Shown here piece by piece: positions 11,273 to 24,600 of a stretch of DNA of 64,000 nucleotides (positions within the stretch are counted from its first letter, which is position 1; each line of letters opens with the position of its first letter). The DNA comes from Ricordea florida. Taxonomy: Eukaryota; Cnidaria; Anthozoa; Corallimorpharia; Ricordeidae. The translations under genes and the position numbers were made by a program. The stretch spans positions 8,424,717 to 8,488,716 of the forward strand of contig OX453274.1 of assembly GCA_949710005.1 (NCBI GenBank). Direction: 5' to 3'. The notes beneath the pieces are model-generated. The model did no database searches. It had not been told where the DNA came from and was given only the letters and a program-made list of their open reading frames with translations.

Positions 11273-12078
11273 GAACTTTAGAAAGTAAAAAGTTCTTCTG
11301 AAATATAATCTTACCCAGCCGACTAATTTTAATTAAAAAGTTTAAAAAGTTTGAAGGACATAGTCATTTATTGTGATTGCAATTTGTGCTGCCGGCAATT
11401 TTCTTATCTTTGTGGTTCCAGATAATTGCATGTTTCCAGCGTCAAACGGCAATCAATTGGAACTTGAACACGGCTCAATATTCGGAGAATTATATTTTAA
11501 ATTTTACGCGAATCAAGTTTTTCCAATCTCTCAGCCATTTTCGCTATGAAAACATTGACAACTTTCTCGGCATCGCGCAAAATAACGTGGATAGCGCCAG
11601 ATTATATATTAAAGGTTTTCTTTGCAAAAAAGACTGCAGTTTCATGGAAAACGGACAAGATTAAATATAATAATCAACCACTGAGAGAATATAAAGATGT
11701 TCACTAATAAATAGTAAATTTAACAGAAAAACGTGTGACAACACAGCATTGAAATGCCGTACAGAAGGGAAAGGAACACGTATGTTTGTTCGAGATAACA
11801 TCCCACAATGTAAGCTCGCTGTGAACTACATATAACCAAACTCACTCTCTACCCTAATGAGGACGAACGATTCTCTCTCTTTGAGTAATTCTGTTGCATA
11901 CATCATAGGATGGTCTGTTAGGTATTTCAGATTTCCTTTTTCGTCGGATAAGTCGACAGTGGCTGTAAACAAGGAAATGCAGAAGCAACGAATGAGATAA
12001 CCTGATCCGATGTAATGCGCTAGGTTGTTCTAACATCTGTTAAAGCTTAGAAAAAGTAAGCAGTTTTTATTTACAGAC
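9911..12078. other. Intergenic; minor duplications and a CA microsatellite
   Basis: No gene seen. Around 10586-10690 the phrases CAGGTACGCCAA and AATTGTCCGAGCAAT each occur twice, a local duplication of about 70-90 bp. A pure (CA)n tract lies at 11229-11270. Confidence 0.5.
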
Positions 12079-13345
12079 ATTTTTGGACTTGAGTAAAGCA
12101 TTTGACACTCTCGATCACAATTTATTATTAGATAAGCTATCTGCACTTGGCTTTAATAGATCAGCCGTACAATGGTTTAAATCCTACCTTACAGATAGAT
12201 CACAAAGCATATGCATTAATGGTATTAGTTCTGACCATCAATCGGTCACTTTTGGGGTACCACAAGGTAGCGTACTAGGCCCTCTATTATTTATAATGTA
12301 TGTAAATGATCTACCTAGTGCCGTTAGCATCTGCAATGTAGAATTATATGCAGACGACACCTTACTTTACTTTGCTAATAAGTCAGTTTCAACTATCGAG
12401 AATAATTTAACATTAGACCTAGCTAATGTTATACATTGGCTGCGCGCTAATTTTTTGTCTCTGAATATAGGCAAAACCAAAATGATGCTGATAGGAACAC
12501 ACCAGCGGCTTGCTTCAGTTAATGATTTTAGTATTCAGGCCAATGGTCACAGCCTTGAATGGGTTGATAAGTTCAAATACCTAGGAGTCATACTTGATCA
12601 AAACCTTTCTTGGAAAGATCATGTAGAGTACATAGGTAAAAAGATCTCCTCGCGCCTAGGTATGTTACGTAGGGCACGCAAAGTCCTACCTAGACACGCT
12701 TGTATCATACTATATAATACAATGGTATTACCACTTTTTGACTATTGTTGCAGTGTTTGGGACAGCTGTGGATTGGGTAACAAAGCATACCTAGACAAAC
12801 TCCATCGGCGGGCTGCAAGTATCATTGAAGGCAGAATTGTTGAGTTTGTCGAATTACCGAATATCTTCAGCTGGCCCGACCTGCAAAAGCGGCGGGACTA
12901 TCTAAAGTCTATCTTAGTTTTCAAATCTATTAATGGCTTGGCCCCACAATATCTCATTGGAGAATTTAGGCATGCTAGAGAAATACACAGTTATCATACC
13001 AGACATCGAGACCTGCTGCGCATTCCTCTAGCTAAAACTAGTAAATACCAAGGTAGCTTTCGCATAAATGGAGCACGCACATTTAACACGCTTCCGCTTA
13101 CTATAAGAAAGAGCATGACTCTTGTAGAGTTTAAAACTAAAGCGAAACGTTTTTTCAAGACTTAGAATGAATTGGGAATACGACTTCAAATTTAATTGTC
13201 TTTATATGTAACCTGTAATGTAATTCTTATTTTTTTGTATTTTGTAATATTATGTTACACAGGACTCTACTTAAACTAGCTATGCTAAATAGATGTTCCT
13301 GTTAAAATATTGAAAAAAAAAAAATAAAAAAAAAAATAAAAATAA
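12079..13345 (+). mobile_element. 5'-truncated L2/CR1-like LINE with A-rich tail
   Basis: The copy starts abruptly just inside the reverse-transcriptase frame, runs through its stop at 13165, and after about 150 bp of 3' UTR ends in an A/AATAAA-rich tail (13308-13345). This is the usual outcome of incomplete target-primed reverse transcription. No clear target duplication was found. Confidence 0.85.
12083..13165 (+). pseudogene. Non-LTR retrotransposon reverse transcriptase, C-terminal 360 residues
   Basis: Uninterrupted frame with RT blocks in order: DLSKAFDTLDH (palm block A), GVPQGSVLGPLLF (block B) and LYADDTLLYF with the catalytic Asp pair (block C). GKTKMMLIGT, KYLGVILDQNLSWKDHV and the thumb/connector region follow, ending FNTLPLTIRKSMTLVEFKTK and a stop. 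Clade placement in L2/CR1 rests on the general pattern only. The endonuclease domain and the start of the RT are missing, so the copy cannot move by itself. The frame lacks stops or frameshifts, which suggests a young insertion. The first Met is internal; translation would have entered from upstream. Confidence 0.92.
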
Positions 13346-13462
13346 AGCTACACGCTACGATAACCATCAATCTACGAAAAGCAAATTGTTGCCCAGTTGC
13401 TAAATATTAGGAGTGAACTCAGTTGAATTAAACTTGTACTCAAGTGCTTTTACTTTAGAAGG

Positions 13463-13706
13463 AGGGGTGGTAAATGTGAGACTTTGCGAGACGTCGAGAC
13501 TATAGCGTTTTTCTTTGCGAGCCCGAGACATTTTGACTTTTAGATTGCGAGACCGAGACTTCAAAGTGTTTTGAGTGCGACACTCTTTCGTACAAAAATC
13601 GAGACTGCGAGACGCACATAACCGCTAAAAAACGAGACTGCGAGGCCCGTGAAATTTGACTAATATCTTGCGAGACCCAGAGTTTTCGAAGGACCATTCG
13701 CCACCC
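13463..13706. mobile_element. hAT-type MITE with 8-bp target duplication
   Basis: Ends AGGGGTGGTAAATG and CATTCGCCACCC are inverted. TTAGAAGG flanks both sides exactly (13455-13462, 13707-13714), the 8-bp duplication typical of hAT. The interior repeats GCGAGACNNNGAGAC-like words. A related fragment, opposite in orientation, is at 17129-17232. Confidence 0.8.
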
Positions 13707-13714
13707 TTAGAAGG

Positions 13715-15350
13715 GGTTTCTAACGTTAAAATTTACAACATTAATTTTACAACCTTCGGAACGAATGAAATTTGAATGAGAAAGATAAAAATATAGTGAC
13801 ATACCATCTCTAGTACAGTTACATCGCCTTTTGATGTCTTCCAGGAGAATATTTGTGCGACAGTTTGGATTAAAAATCGATTCTTCGCCGTCTAGAAATA
13901 GAGTGGTATAATTGAAAGAGTTCAAGGAGAGGTTCGCGTATTGGTGATATACTTGTAAACAAATTGAAGATCGATTTTAAAGCACAGCAAAACACGAATT
14001 AAACAAATGGTGCAGTGACAAACAAATCGCTTACCTCCAAAGCGAACTGTAATAAACATTTTTACGCCGTGATTCCCGATTGTAATAAACGTTTTAAATT
14101 GAACATTCTGTGATTACATTGATGACCTTCACACTGAAGACGTGATGTCGTCTCCATGCCACGACTAAACGTCTAAAAGCGGGAATTAAGTACTCTAAGG
14201 TACACAAAAGACGACGTAATTCTCAATAAAAACTATTCAAAACGAATCGAGCGAGAAATCCAATCAAATAAAAGGTTCACTTTGCAAAGCCGAAAATTAA
14301 TTAGCAGGGATTTACACTTCGTGAATCTTTTTGTAACCGAGTGGTCAACACAACATAAAAAAATTTTACGGAAATTACATTCAACTACAAACACACGACT
14401 TCCAACAGGATTTGGTGGGGTAAAATTAATGCTTTTAAGCATTGAAATACTTAATGAATTTTGTGACTGGACTTCAGGGTTCAATTACACTGAAAAGCGA
14501 AATATCGTGTCTCCTCGAGGTACTTTTCTTGGGAAAGTAAACTCTTGTTTTCAATGACAGCACGAGTTCTTGCCTTCATCAAAATTTATGTTTACTTAGT
14601 TGGATATTGTACGTTTTCATTGTGCACACTGCTAACTGGGAGGTACCTTGACCCTCTAATCTCTGCCTTTCGAAATGTTTACAAAGGGTTAACAATAATT
14701 AATTTGTTGAAGATATCAAAGAAAAGTGTAGGTGTTTATTTCAATGGCAAGAGAGATTGTTCACACCAAACGTCCACTACAAGTGAGTCGCTGGACTATT
14801 TTTCACGTAAAATTCCCGGGTTGAAGAGTTTTTGTGCTTTTTCAAAATTTGCGCGTCCGAAGTTCCATGTGGCCACCGAAACGAGGCAACGTTCACACAT
14901 AGGTTATTTTTTCCGAAGTGAACAGTCTACAGCGAATGGCATGTTTAGGAGATAAAGGGGCTAAATTTCCTTTACATTTCTCTTTAAAGAATGCAAGTAT
15001 GCGTTCCTTATTATCAAAGGGAAATTTGATAAAAATGCCAACTTTTTCCGATTGAAAGCCGGAGTGAGATATTTTCCCGGCGAGTATAAGGCTTTCCGAA
15101 GTTGACGAAAAAATTCCGTGAAGTACGACGTTTCCCGAAAGACATCCGAAGCTTAGACATTTTTAGTTGCCACTAAGATGGAGAGCCAGTTTTTATTAGC
15201 AAACCATCTGAAAAATATTTTATATCGGCAATACAAGCGCCAGTCAGTAAAAGACTCGAATTTTTTTTTTCAAAAAGTAATTTATTGCCTAGATTCTCCG
15301 GCGATCACACAACGTATGCAAACTACCATGCATCCTGCGAATACAAAATC
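13715..15350. other. Intergenic, no gene seen
   Basis: Frames up to 136 codons exist on the + strand (14545-14955) but show no domain, no splice support and a repeat-like flavour. Nothing else is recognisable. Confidence 0.45.
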
Positions 15351-15351
15351 A

Positions 15352-15402
<51 letters not shown>
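15352..15402. repeat. (AC)n microsatellite
   Basis: About 50 bp of nearly pure AC repeat in the 3' flank of the minus-strand gene. Confidence 0.95.
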
Positions 15403-15404
<2 letters not shown>

Positions 15405-15462
15405 CTGTGGAGATCAACAAACGGGATTGGGATAGATTAATCTCTCTTTACAGTTTCACCTT

Positions 15463-15468
15463 TTTATT
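15463..15468 (-). terminator. Candidate polyadenylation signal of the minus-strand gene
   Basis: AATAAA on the - strand, about 195 bp after the stop codon at 15663. Confidence 0.45.
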
Positions 15469-15662
15469 AATTTTATATTAAAGTACGCTTGTTAAATAGA
15501 ATTGAAAAATATGTCTTAATTTGCCATACATTTAACTATGTACAGCAAATACACGAACTGATGAGTGATTCTACGCTCCAACCGGGCAATTCTCTTCTCC
15601 CACCTCACCCATGTTTCCTCGTCTCTGACGGCTTTATCGTCGCTGACGTAGTCGCAGGTCTC

Positions 15663-18600
15663 CTACGTTTGTATTCCACCCTCCCTTCCCTTTCCATCTG
15701 TCACTCTTTCATTGTCCTTATCAACGTCTTGATCACTTCTCCCCTGGACCGTCTCTCCATCCTTCACTCGATCCCGCTCTCTCCCTTCGATCCTGTCCTG
15801 TCTATTTCGTCTTCCCTCCCTCTGCCACATCCCCTCCACTTTAGCTGCCTCTCTTTCCCTCCTCTCCGCCACTTCTTGCTCCTGTTCCTCGTGAAGCTGT
15901 TTCCTCCACTGATCCTCTATCACCAACATCAGGTCGCGGTTCATTCGGCTGCGATAATCAGGTCGAGGCTCGCGGACAGCTGTAGCCAGGAGGATCTCTT
16001 GTCTAAAATATATTAATAAATAACAAACGAAAATAATAAAGCAATGCAAAGAAAATGCACCAAGGAACTGCACAAATACCTAGCCACATTTAGGGTTCTT
16101 GTTGAGTTTTGTGATAGGAGGTAACAAAGTTCTAATAGCAGTTACCTTTGTTACCTGCACACGCGTCGGGGGTGTGGGGGCCGCGTAGGCCACCACCGGG
16201 GTCTCAGGGGCAGCACCCCGGCTGGGGGACAGGGGGCGAAGTCTGGTTGATATTCGTCCAATGTTTTATCGAAGAAAAGTGTTTATTTTTGAACAGAAGC
16301 GTCAATGTTGAAGGCTTCGAAATAACATTTTGATTATGAAAGCCGGTAACATTTACGTGAATAGCCGGTAAATATAACCGGTTACCGGCTCTTAACAAGA
16401 ACCAGGCACCTTGACCGAACGACACGTCTTATTAAACAACAAATTTCAAAACTCCGTGGCAATACCTTAGCGATGGACGTTTCGGTCCCTTCTTTACGAC
16501 AGGCGCAGGTCTATTCAGCGGCATAGAACGTGACCGGGATTTGGGGGCTGCAGTAAGAGGGACAACAGGAGGTAGAGGCGGAAGAAGTAATGACGTCAAA
16601 CGGGCTGCTGCCCAGGACGGAAAAGAATTTACCAAGTCGAGAATAGGAAGCCGGTTATCGAGCTCTGATTCGATCTGCAACAAAAGGGAAGACTGGGTGA
16701 AACCACAAGAAAACAAATAAGCCATTCAGTATAAAGTTGCCTCGAAACGGGTGTCCTGAATGGGGATCACACACACAAAAAAAATAAATAAACCTAGACA
16801 CGAGAACAAGAACCACAAAATCATCCCAGTCCGGTTAACCATTTCATCCCAGAAGTGACTGATAAATTATGGAACTTCTCCATACACATGAGAACAATGC
16901 TATGTATGGCTAACTGTTAGTGAGAATCACAGAAATGATCAACTCAGATATCATGAATTGATCTGACACTAAATTCTCCAAATTCACTTAAAACCAAATA
17001 TATGGTAGTCACTTAGGAGAATTGCTACCCAGATCTTGGACGCTTTATTGTCTGGGGAAAGGACAGCACTTCATGGAATAATTACCACAGACCATGAGGT
17101 AGCTCGAAGGAGCCTTTGATTATACGAAAGAGTCTCGCACTCAAAACACTTTGAAGTCTCGGTCTCGCAATCTAAAAAGTCAAAATGTCTCGCCGTCTCG
17201 CAAAGTCTCGCATTTACCATTCACCACCCCTTCGTTGATATCTCCTTCGCAGCCGTTTTTTGGATGTCACGTAACGCTCCCCCTTTCTTCCCCTTTTTTT
17301 GGGGGGAGCGTTGCGTGACATCCACAAAACGGCTGCAAAGGAGACTAACTCTTTGATGATTAGTTGAAAAGGATGGTTGCCTCTCTCTCAGGTCAATCCC
17401 GTACAGTTACCTTTGCTAATTTCCAGGCCTCCAGGACTCGAACATCTCTCTCCAGAGAGTGATGTCTCACAAGTTTGTTCCAGGCCACTCCACGTAACCC
17501 GTCCTTAGTGCTATCGCCACCGCAGTAACGACAAACCCGCACCAGGCCCTGCACGGCTGCAAACCTGATCCTCCAACTCCAGTCTTTGATTGCAGACGCT
17601 TTGTCTGTTAGGGAGGACAGGGTAAGTAAGATGTGTGTCTCCACTCATACTTAGAAACGAAAAAAGAAATACTCACCTCCCTCCCCAGAAAATTTTATCT
17701 TAAGTAAGTCCAGAAGTCCCATGCCTTCTGTGAACACGCTGTTTTTCCTGCCATAAACAGTAACCTTACGGTTCGCCTCGCTTCCTAGCAGCGCAGTTTT
17801 CTGTATGACAGAGTTTTTCCCATTAAGACATACTGACGTCATACTGTCCGTGTATAGATAAGCCAGCTCCCAGCGCCAGCCGGGTAATCCAGGAAGGTTG
17901 GAAATTTCTGATGTAACAGTCTCTGCGCTGCTCTTGTCATCAGAAACGTCTAAAGAAAAACATAGCATGAATCAGACGTGTTGACATTTCGACGTCGCAT
18001 TTTCTTTTCAAGGAAGGGCGGTTATCAGTTTTCTAAGTCCGGAAGACTCGGGTTATAATCCTATTAAGAAAAAACTCTGGTTCAACAGACACTCGCTAAA
18101 TTTTGTCTTAACTGACATATTTTTTCTCTTGCCATTTCAAACAGATCCTTTTACGAAACTAGACTGTTCACAGCTCCTATTTTCGCTCAAATTCTCCGAA
18201 AAAAATTGCTTCGCATGTTTGGCCACCATTTTGAAAAAGTTGGCATTTGCGAAGAGCAAAGCACTGTACATCCATACCTGGAACTTCAACCTAGAGTAAA
18301 TTTCGGACGTCGCATTTCAACCGTGAAGATAACATAACGATTGTTTGCCAACCCCAATTCTAGCCAGGATGTGACTTTTTTGTGCAATGCCGTGTCAGAG
18401 GAAATATTTGGTAAGATAGAACATACCTTCTTCCGGCATAGGAATAGTCATTGAGCTCCCTAAGGTATGTCCACTTAACAAACTGTCTTTAGTGTGGGTC
18501 CTTTCTATACCAATCTCGCGTGGAGCTTTTTCAGTGTCTAAAATCGCCACTTCCGGTTCCTTCAGATCAAATCTCACCGCCGTTCCACCGCGGATTTTCT

Positions 18601-21600
18601 GAGGCGGCTTATCTTTGATCCCACTGTTTGGTGCGTCTGGCTGTTGAGACGGTTTGGACCGAGTCTTAGGTGAACCGTCTTCTGACTCAGAAGAACTCTC
18701 GCCTTTTTGGGCGGCAATCTTTCGTGTTTTTCGGTATATTTTTGTACTCGCTGGGCTTTCTCTAACAGGAGCTGAACTTTCTCTATCACTCTCCATGCTG
18801 CTAACGTCAGCAAAACTGGCTTCCGAGGAAGTGTCACCCGCAGTGTTGCGTGACACAACACTCTCTGAATCCTCCGCTTCGTCCCCAAAGCCAAGGTCAA
18901 CAAAGTCACGCAATCCCCGCACTAAACTAGGCGTTTTGTCCACTGACAAATATCCCGAAGTTGGGTGCAGTTTTTCTTTCTCGAAATCCATATCCCAGTC
19001 ACTCAAGTTAGTGTCCTGATGCCCAGTGATTGTTGACAGGCACTGATCACAGAGATGGAGGTGGCGCGCGTGCGCATCAGATAACCCCACTGGTCTTGTA
19101 AGAATGCCGGCAGCAAGAGCTTGGAATGTTCGCAACACCGCTAAGTCGTGTTTCGACGCCTCAGTTAGGACTTGGAAAGCACAGCACACATCCAGCCTTT
19201 ATGGTAAAGAATCACAGTGCCATTTACGATTTGAGCATATATGAAATAAATCATGTATTTGCACTGCGGTTAGAAACGTAACAGAATGTTTGACTTATGC
19301 AGCATTACTGCAACCTAAGCAATTCTTATTGTGATTTGGCCCAAAAAAAAAATTGGAAAAAAAAAACCAGATGGAACGCGATTCAAACCCGCACCTCGCG
19401 AATACCGGTGCGATGCTCTACCAACTGAACTAAGCTGGCCGCTACGATGCGAGCAGGTCAGCGATGGGGGTTCTGATTGGGGGCACCTCGATAACACTAA
19501 ACTTTTTATTTTTGGGCTTTCTATTTTAACAATGACATTAAAAAATTTTATGAAAGACTAATTTTCCCCAGAAAGAAGCAAAAACGGCTCCATAAAGGTC
19601 AATATTATTTTGTTTAGTATATTATCAAGGAAGTTTTGGCCATTTTACGACAATTCTGGATTACTTCAGAAGATTCCCGAAGGTTACCGAAGACTGTCGA
19701 AAATTTTCGAAGACTAACGAAGAGATCAGACCGTTGGCCAAAGATGTCCGAAGAATCCTCCAAACACTTAACAGTATCCTTCTCGGGAACAGTAAACATC
19801 AAAATATTGGTCAATTTAACTGCAAACACTAAAAATCATGGGAAACGACACCAAATATTAAACCCCATTCAGACCCTCATACTGGGTTCATACATGGCCA
19901 CGTTAAAACCAACAATCGCCACTCGCTTTATATGAAGTAACCTTACCATAGCTCCGAGGACAGGCCCGTACCGCACATGCTCAGTCCTTCCAAAGCCTGC
20001 CTCAGCCCAGTTCCCTTGTGCATGACACTCCTCCAAACATCCAGAGCGTGCCAGAGAGTTGGTGACAAGTCGTGAATGCTGCTGGTAGCCGCTGGACTGT
20101 GAGGGTGACTGAGGGCGAGAGCTTCGTGATATCCCTGAATCAAAGGTACCCAATGATGAGCACGTGGATAAATTGTTAATTCAAAAGTTAGCAATATTAA
20201 GGTGTATATAGTAGTTTCTTAAGTGCACGTGTCTTCCCAGCGTTTAATGCAACACAGTTTGGATTATCTTCCTCGAGCGTGAATGACAATAGTTTGTCTT
20301 GGTGCCCAGTTAGTTAAAATTACTTGAAGAGATGTGTACAGTTTGGTTTACACTTCATTTTCCTGTGTTTCCGAGAACGCGATTGCATCATATTGCGCGA
20401 CAAAATCGAATATGAAGATGTAACTGGACGACCATTTTAAGGTTTCATGTAACATGCAACTTCAAGACGATCGTTTATTGTTTCTTGTTTCTTTTGTTAC
20501 CCGTTATCCGTGACATTTCTGACCCATCATCCTCGAGCTTAAAACAGAGCTGGAAAAGTCATGATGACTGTTTAGTAAGGGTAACAGGACTCAGTGGAGT
20601 CCAATTCAGTTTGTAATCATACGAGTGATTAACAAAATCGGACGACCGCTAAGCGGTGACGTCCGATTTGTTTAATCACAGGCATCATCATATTACAGAC
20701 TGAATTGGACGAAACAATGTTCTGTTACCAATTAATCATAACTTTAACAAAATTTATGATATATAAAGCTCTTTTTTAAAATCAAAACGCAAGAAATTCC
20801 AAGATTTTTTTGCAAGTAGTGAAAAAAAAGCTACTTATTAACTGAGAGTTAGTTCATTACAGGGAAGTCTCGGACCGAGGCCTTGATGTATTGACCGAAC
20901 GATAGCGAGGTCAACACAGTCAAGGCTGAGGTAATGACCGAACATACGAGTTTAATAAGTTATAATATTACATGGCCTTTTCAGCACTGGAAAAAGGAAA
21001 AACGGAAGAGTTTTTTAATGTCCGCTTGTGCGCGCAAGAGGTCATTTGAGGTCAGGTTGACAGAACCGAAACACATCTGACCGTGCGAACGAAACAAGAA
21101 GAGAAAGAAAAAACAGTGTAGTGTCACCATTCTTTGTAAAGCTACTGAACAGTACTGTACTGTGGCACTGTTTGTTTTACTATACAGTGTGGTTCTAACT
21201 TTTTCATCTGTGGATCAAACCATGCAGTGTGACCATTCTTTGGAAAGCTACTGAACAGTACTGTACTGTGGTACTGTTTGTTTCACTATACAGTGTGGTT
21301 CTATCTTTTTCATCTGTGGATCAAACCATGCAGTGCAGTGACCATTCTTTGGAAAGCTAATGAAGAGTACTTTACTGTGGTAGTTTGTTTTGCTACAGAG
21401 TGGTAATAACATTGTCATCTGCAGATCCCAAACCTTTATGTGTGATCACAGACACTCTGTGTGTACTTTTGTACTGCCTGTTTTACTATACATTTCAAAG
21501 CATGAGTTTAATTGAGTGATGCAATTAACATGTTATATTGTGAGTACTGTTCAGTAGCTTCCAGACAAATTGCTAAATTGTATGGCTTTGTTCAGGGGTT

Positions 21601-24600
21601 TAAACAGTCACAAGCAGTACCTTACCACCGCAAGGACCTCTACTTTTCAACAACTACTTCTATGGATGAAAAAGTTGGAACCGTGCACAGAGTGAGACAA
21701 AAAGTCCGAATGGTTAACAAAGTTTGGATCAATGGAAGTATCTGGGCAATTGTGCACCTACCCCTCCCCTAACCCAACATTAACGCTAACTTTTTAACTT
21801 ATAATAACTTGTTGGGTTAAGGGAGGGGTAGGTGCACAGTTACCCAGATACTTCCATTGATTTTAAATTTTTGTCCTTAGGTACTGTACCAGTTCTCCAC
21901 TGCCTTGAAGTGCATCGTCTTCTTCCTCCTCTGGTACCAGTGGTAGCCCCATCCTGATTTCTTCAGTAGCTTGTTTATCTGCAGCTGTCTCAGACTGACT
22001 TGTGGGTTCCTGATCAACAGAATTAGCTACAGCTTCTGTTGAGGAAGCATTTTGCTTGGTAGGCTCCTCGCAACCAGTACAAATAAGACGACCCTAAAGA
22101 AGGAATAAACATTTGAGCCCTGACCTCAAGATACAAATATGTTTCAGTGGTAAAAGGAAAAGATCAAAGACCAGAATGCATGTACAAAATTCTAAGTTGG
22201 TTAGGCCTTTTTGTTTTCAGACAAATGAAATAATTAGAACTATTTTACAGGTCTCAAGGTGGCAACATACTCGAGTGTTCAGAGAGATGGACTGAAAGGC
22301 ATTATTGCAAAAAATTGGTTCACTTTGTAATTAGCCACTTAAGGTTTTAATAATGTGAATCAACTGCCATTGAAAACTTAAGGAGCTTATTAAAAAGTGA
22401 CATTTCTACAGTTACCACAACGTGAAAGCAGAAATTTAAACACCAGTTAATTTACCAGATTAACCTGAAATAGACAATGGTCAAGTCAACTTGTATGTTA
22501 CATGTAATTTAATCTCACTGAATTTTTTTATACTTTAAGAATAATCTAATGGCAAACCTATTCAGAATCAGTCAAATATACCACCTAAATAACTGCTTTA
22601 TTATAATATAATCTATTAATTTATTAATTAATATTTTGATTAATATTACCAAAATTTAGCACTATTGTAAAAGGATATCAGGAAGCCCCAAGGGGAGGAT
22701 AACTTTTAAGACTTGAGTTCACAATATTGCATTTCCTGTAGGCAGAGGTAAACCCCTTACCACTTCTTTCATGTATCTGATTGCCAATAATGTTCCAGGG
22801 AATGATCTGTAGGCATTCTCCTGTCCATCAGGAAGCCCTGTTCATAAAATGCATCACAGTGAAATACTGAGTGGTTCAAACAAAGGGAAGACTACTTTTC
22901 AAAAAACTGCTTGACTATATAAGCAAAATAAATTTGAAAATCAAATGCAATTTCTGTCTCTGGCTTCATAACTCATTATTATTACTGGTGCATGACTGTG
23001 TCATAAAAATGTCAAAAACATATATATAGTGAGTTGAATCTAAAACAGTATGTTGACAAAATCATGATAAAATTCATTTTCAACATGGCTTTAAATTGGC
23101 TTCAGGAAATTGACTAAGTTGCAAGTTTTTTAAATGACAAAACAGATTAATTGGAATTTAACCAGTCTCTCCTGTGAAAAGCACAAGAAAAAAAATATTT
23201 ACGCATTACAAATTTCCTCTTATGGGCCAGGCTACTGGACATCCATTAATTGACTTTCAAAATGCTTAGCCATGGCACCTGGCCTTGGAAATTTCATCAA
23301 GCAAAACAGCAATTGTCATTCACTTTACCCTCACCTGTCAGATACTGTAACAGGGATTGTTTCTCTTCTGTGTAAGCCTAAAGTATAACATTTTGCCCAA
23401 AGTTAGAGAGTATATCCTTTGATAAACTACATTGAGCACACAGACCTCATTACAAGGTATAATAATCATATTTTACAGGATTAACATCTTCCTTGGTGTA
23501 ACAAAATCTGCTAATATTGTCTATACTCCAAGAAGTGGATTTCAAGTGCAGGAATCACTTGTAAACTCTTGGAGCTGTCACTGAAGTCAAATTACTGGTA
23601 ATGGTTCTTCATTGTCCAACTCAAGTCTGTCTTCATGATCAGTTTAGGTTATATATAAGGTAAACATTAATTTGCTTTCTAAAGATGCACCTTTAGTTCT
23701 TGGGTCATATTATGATAGTACAGCCTAACAAAAGCCAAGTGGCCCATCTGAAAAAGAAGAAAAATGTATCAAAATAACAGTACTATTATACAGCAACTTA
23801 TCTACTTTATTGTCATTTTCGTTGAGTCGAATGAAGAAATGTGCCATCTTTGGAAACTAGGAAAGAATATTTTGTTCTGGTAGTTTGAGGTAAAGTTAAA
23901 TGAGGTCACATCATTATTACCCTGATCAATTTAAGTTCTGCTGTTCTCAGACAGGAGTCATCCATTCCACATTTCCGCAACCAATGAAGAGAACTTTTGG
24001 CAAGATAGAAGAGACTGCAAATAAAAAAAAAATAAAGTTTTAGAAAGAATATACAAACTTCAAATCTAGATGCCTTGGATGGTCTGCGAATTGAAAACGG
24101 AATTGAAAAATATGCATACTTATGATACCTTGGAAGTTGGTCTTGTGATGGAGGAGCATGGCTGAGTGAACAAATAATCAGCTCCAAAGACTCTTAAGTT
24201 GACAAAAAAAAAATAGATCAACAGATGATTAAAAAGGATTTTCTGAAATGCAGAATGAAGCCCTGCAGTAAGGGTAGCCTGCATATCTGGCATTCAAATG
24301 GAGGGAGGGAGGGTATTTATTGTGGTTCATGTAATTCCTTATTTATTTTCCTAATTTAATAATTATTTTCCTTTGTTTTTAGGTATGGTAATGTATGATA
24401 ATTGATTTGAACCAAAGAAAAGTAGAATTTAAACCAAGGATAAAATTGAACTATAATTAACAATTTGAGGGCGAAGGGTCTAATTGTTTTAGTATCACCC
24501 AACTAGTCGGACAGAAAAAGTAATAATAAAGTTAGCAAATGCAAGTTGAAGAAAGATTTATTTGGGAATAAAACAAAAGAAAGCGCCACGAATTTCGCTA

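Noticed and set aside
14545..14955. 136-codon frame with a hydrophobic start
   Set aside because: No domain, no conserved motif and no splice partners; compatible with chance in AT-rich DNA.
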